From an uncultured Acetatifactor sp. (GTDB lineage Bacteria > Bacillota > Clostridia > Lachnospirales > Lachnospiraceae): a stretch of 64,000 nucleotides of DNA. The notes beneath the pieces are model-generated. The model was not told the DNA's origin and searched no databases. It worked only from the letters and a program-made list of their open reading frames with translations. Made by a program: the position numbers and the translations under genes. Shown piece by piece: positions 61,802-64,000 of the stretch (its first letter is position 1; each line of letters begins with the position of its first letter). The DNA lies in the NCBI GenBank assembly GCA_934436245.1, contig CAKSAM010000002.1, positions 62,001-126,000 of the forward strand, in the 5' to 3' direction.

Positions 61802-63088
61802 ATGATCATCAAGAAATTTGTTCCCTGTATTTATTTATATCACGAGCATGCGGTAAGAAACCTTAAGGATACCACTATCGTAGATACGGATCCTGTCCGT
61901 CTGGCAGATTATTACTGTGAACACAACGCCGATGAGCTGATCGTGTTCGATATGTCCGAGGGGGATGCAGAGCATGATGCCGCACTGGATATTATCAAGG
62001 AAATCTGTGCCAGAGCAGAAGTGGATGTCATCGGTGCCGGTCATGTCAAGCGCATGGAGGACATTAAGAAATTACTTTATGCCGGATGTAAAAAAGCGGT
62101 TCTCGATTATGAGAAAGAGAGTAATATTGAGATTACAGAGGAAGTCTCTCTGAAGTTCGGTAAGGATAAGATTCTCATCTCTTACAACGATTCTGCTATT
62201 CTGGAAGCCCAGAAGGAACGCATTGAAAAATATATCTCTGCCATGATCCTTATGAACCCTCATCAGATCAGAGAGACTCAGAGCATCCTGTCTCTGCCGT
62301 TTTTTGTGCAGATCAATCAGGTAGCATTGAATAAATTATTGGAGATCTTCGCTTACGAAAATGTATGTGGTGTTACCGGTAACACCATCAATGATAATGT
62401 AAAAGAAATCGTTGCGCTGAAGGATCTGTGCCGGGAGAACGATATTCCCATTGAATCCTTCCAGGCTGCTTACAAGTGGGAAGATTTCAAGAAGAACAGT
62501 GATGGCATGGTGCCTGTCATCGTACAGGATTACCGGACTCAGGAAGTTCTGATGATGGCTTATATGAATGAGGAAGCTTACGAGCAGACCCTGAAGCTGG
62601 GCAAGATGACCTATTATAGCAGAAGCCGTCAGGAATTGTGGCTGAAGGGCCTGACCAGTGGGCACTACCAGTATGTGAAGGAGCTTGTGGCCGACTGTGA
62701 TATGGACACGATCCTTGCGAAAGTATCCCAGATCGGTGCAGCCTGTCATACTGGAAGCCGGAGCTGCTTCTTTAACGAGATCACGAAAAAGGATTATGAG
62801 GAAAGCAGCAATCCTTTACAGGTATTTGAGGAAGTCTTCGATGTGATCAAGGACCGCAAGGTACACCCTAAGGAAGGTTCTTATACCAATTACCTGTTCG
62901 ACAAAGGCATTGATAAGATCCTGAAAAAACTGGGTGAGGAAGCCACAGAGATCGTTATTGCCGCCAAGAATCCCAACCCCAACGAGGTCAAATACGAGAT
63001 CAGCGATTTCCTGTATCATATGATGGTGCTGATGGCAGAAAAGGATGTCACCTGGGAAGAGATCACTACAGAGCTTGCGAACCGTTGA
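61802..63088 (+). CDS. hisIE: HisIE with an N-terminal HisF-like domain
   Basis: A 428-residue protein. The C-terminal HisI part (about 235-325) has [22 protein letters not shown] at about 299 and [12 protein letters not shown]. The HisE part (about 337-428) has [14 protein letters not shown] and [11 protein letters not shown]. It carries the two standard pathway steps after HisG. The first roughly 215 residues resemble His[31 protein letters not shown], and [17 protein letters not shown]. But the HisF catalytic Asp11 is Tyr11 here (PCIYL for PCLDV), and the second Asp position is also Tyr (ISYND). The added domain is therefore probably structural or regulatory. No hisA, hisF or hisH is in the window. 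Confidence 0.9.
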   Translation: MIIKKFVPCIYLYHEHAVRNLKDTTIVDTDPVRLADYYCEHNADELIVFDMSEGDAEHDAALDIIKEICARAEVDVIGAGHVKRMEDIKKLLYAGCKKAVLDYEKESNIEITEEVSLKFGKDKILISYNDSAILEAQKERIEKYISAMILMNPHQIRETQSILSLPFFVQINQVALNKLLEIFAYENVCGVTGNTINDNVKEIVALKDLCRENDIPIESFQAAYKWEDFKKNSDGMVPVIVQDYRTQEVLMMAYMNEEAYEQTLKLGKMTYYSRSRQELWLKGLTSGHYQYVKELVADCDMDTILAKVSQIGAACHTGSRSCFFNEITKKDYEESSNPLQVFEEVFDVIKDRKVHPKEGSYTNYLFDKGIDKILKKLGEEATEIVIAAKNPNPNEVKYEISDFLYHMMVLMAEKDVTWEEITTELANR

Positions 63089-63365
63089 CCGCAGTTTCCA
63101 CCCAGGTCTTAAGATAAGTGCCGTAATCCACGTTGGTGACATAGTGCAACACCTGATCCATGGAGATTCCGGCAAAGCATTTGTCCTTTTGATCCAACAA
63201 TATGATCGTAAGTAATAAGACTCCGGCCAGAGCAAGGCGGATTTTGAATGTACCGTTACCGGAAGATACGGTGGGTTCGGATTCCTTTTGTTCTGGCCGT
63301 ATTTCTGTCTGTCTGCGCATCTGCACTAAAAGATCTTCTTGGTGTCTGTTATCCCGTTTTTCCAT
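63066..63365 (-). CDS. unknown 99-residue membrane protein
   Basis: A single membrane segment ([16 protein letters not shown], about 42-57) follows a charged cytoplasmic N-terminus. An external part of about 40 residues comes after it. GAGG lies seven bases before the ATG. It converges on hisIE and overlaps its last 23 bases, which is unusual for a shadow frame, and its composition looks protein-like. No domain is recognised. Confidence 0.58.
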   Translation of the reverse strand: MEKRDNRHQEDLLVQMRRQTEIRPEQKESEPTVSSGNGTFKIRLALAGVLLLTIILLDQKDKCFAGISMDQVLHYVTNVDYGTYLKTWVETAVNGSQAL

Positions 63366-63439
63366 ATATAAGCCTCATACTTTTCCATAACATGTAAGTC
63401 ATCCTTGCAGTTCATTTTTATGTTCCTTTTGGTACTGGC

Positions 63440-63539
63440 AGAACTTCATTTTATAAGGTATAATAATTATTATTCAGAGCCATGTAAGCATCATGAGCAA
63501 AACGGGAACTCTGAAGGAGTTTTTTGCGAATGAAGTTCT
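63440..63539. promoter_or_regulatory. inverted repeat and promoter region before the MoxR gene
   Basis: AGAACTTCATT (63440-63450) and AATGAAGTTCT (63529-63539) are perfect 11-bp complements. Between them lie TATAAT at 63457-63462 and a hairpin AACTC-TGAAG-GAGTT followed by a T run. The second hairpin could act as an attenuator. The first arm lies upstream of the expected transcript start, so the long pairing would be a DNA-level feature. Confidence 0.4.
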
Positions 63540-63567
63540 GAATAGTTTAGTAGATCCAGGAGAAATT

Positions 63568-64000
63568 ATGTCAACACAAAACGGAAAAGATTTAGCATCA
63601 AAAATAAAAACAAATGTCCAAAAGGTGCTGGTAGGAAAAGAAGAAGTGACAATCCTTCTCCTGACAGCATTACTTGCCGATGGTCATGTCCTTCTGGAGG
63701 ATGTTCCCGGCACCGGCAAGACAAAGCTTGCAAAAGCACTGGCAAAGTCCTTAAATGCAGGATTTTCCAGAATTCAGTTTACGCCGGATCTGTTGCCCGG
63801 TGACATCACCGGCATTAATGTCTATGACAGGCAGAAAAATGAGTTTACCCTGCGGAAGGGACCGGTATTTACGAATATATTGCTGGCGGATGAATTGAAT
63901 CGTGCCACTCCGAGAACTCAGTCGGGACTTCTGGAATGTATGGAAGAGCGGCAGGTAACTATCGATGGTGTCTCTTATACGCCGGGAGAGCCATTCTTTG
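63568..64000 (+). CDS. MoxR-family AAA ATPase, 3' end outside window
   Basis: A partial gene: 144 codons are visible to the window edge with no stop. The MoxR pattern is clear: ALLADGHVLLEDVPGTGKTKLAKAL (in parts: ADGHVLLED and PGTGKTKLAKA) with Walker A at about 45-52. QFTPDLLPGDITG follows, then Walker B ILLADELNRATPRTQSGLLE at about 110-129 (given as ILLADELNRA and PRTQSGLLE). Members act as chaperone ATPases, usually followed by a DUF58 protein. Codon phase is read from ATG at 63568 with GGAG upstream. Confidence 0.92.
   Translation, partial: MSTQNGKDLASKIKTNVQKVLVGKEEVTILLLTALLADGHVLLEDVPGTGKTKLAKALAKSLNAGFSRIQFTPDLLPGDITGINVYDRQKNEFTLRKGPVFTNILLADELNRATPRTQSGLLECMEERQVTIDGVSYTPGEPFF

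Overview
The window looks like a chromosomal segment of a Lachnospiraceae-type member of the Clostridia (Bacillota). This rests on moderate GC, Gram-positive ribosome binding sites, GerW/YtfJ and YlbJ-like sporulation-associated proteins, the short HisG plus HisZ arrangement, and a NifU-like/GGGtGRT gene pair typical of that family. Most of it is ordinary core genome on the + strand. No rRNA, tRNA or CRISPR array was seen.

Layout. 1-6540: two flavoproteins (the first cut by the window edge), then proB, a DUF896 protein, 5-formyl-THF cyclo-ligase, proA and inorganic pyrophosphatase. 6750-8474: the NifU-like/GGGtGRT pair, whose codon bias suggests high expression. 8389-12523: a remnant of an integrated element bounded by a perfect 86-bp direct repeat, which is the 3' end of the GGGtGRT gene. 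It holds a truncated integrase, a truncated IS3-type orfA, a chemoreceptor and two unknown genes. 12590-14740: a Y-family polymerase and its small partner, behind an SOS-box-like site and a structured leader. 14820-18640: a cluster of small membrane and zinc-ribbon proteins (DUF2752, DUF4234, TM2, DUF4190-like) with internal duplication. 18817-28030: a lipoprotein, MetH, the branched-chain amino acid genes ilvB, two ilvN-type genes and ilvC, and an ABC exporter. 28160-35940: ruvAB (also with an SOS-like site), zapA, a U32 peptidase, an FtsW-type protein, a class B PBP and a Nudix hydrolase. 35966-39862: a degenerate HD-GYP protein, a sporulation-linked group (DUF2953, GerW), a coiled-coil J-domain protein and rpmB. 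40121-46277: an Asp23 protein, fakA, about 1.1 kb of non-coding palindromic DNA, recG and a DegV (FakB-type) protein. 46447-57825: a parE/parC-type topoisomerase, rsmD, coaD, a coiled-coil protein, a cell-wall amidase, a YlbJ-like protein, two pseudouridine synthases and recU. 57954-63088: a histidine cluster hisZ-G-D-B and a HisIE with an extra HisF-like N-terminal domain. 63568-end: the start of a MoxR ATPase.

How it fits together. Several groups are functional units: proline (proB/proA), branched-chain amino acids (ilvBNNC), histidine (hisZGDB-IE), recombination and repair (ruvAB, recG, recU, Y-family polymerase), division and wall (zapA, ftsW-like, pbp, amidase) and fatty-acid activation (fakA with a DegV protein). 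Two LexA-like boxes, each lying between the -35 and -10 elements, suggest that ruvAB and the Y-family polymerase are co-induced by DNA damage.

The least explained parts are the island in the GGGtGRT gene, the duplicated DUF2752/zinc-ribbon cluster, the palindromic non-coding block upstream of recG, and the HisF-like domain fused to HisIE, in which both catalytic Asp positions appear to be Tyr. All family calls are from reading motifs by eye; no database search was run.
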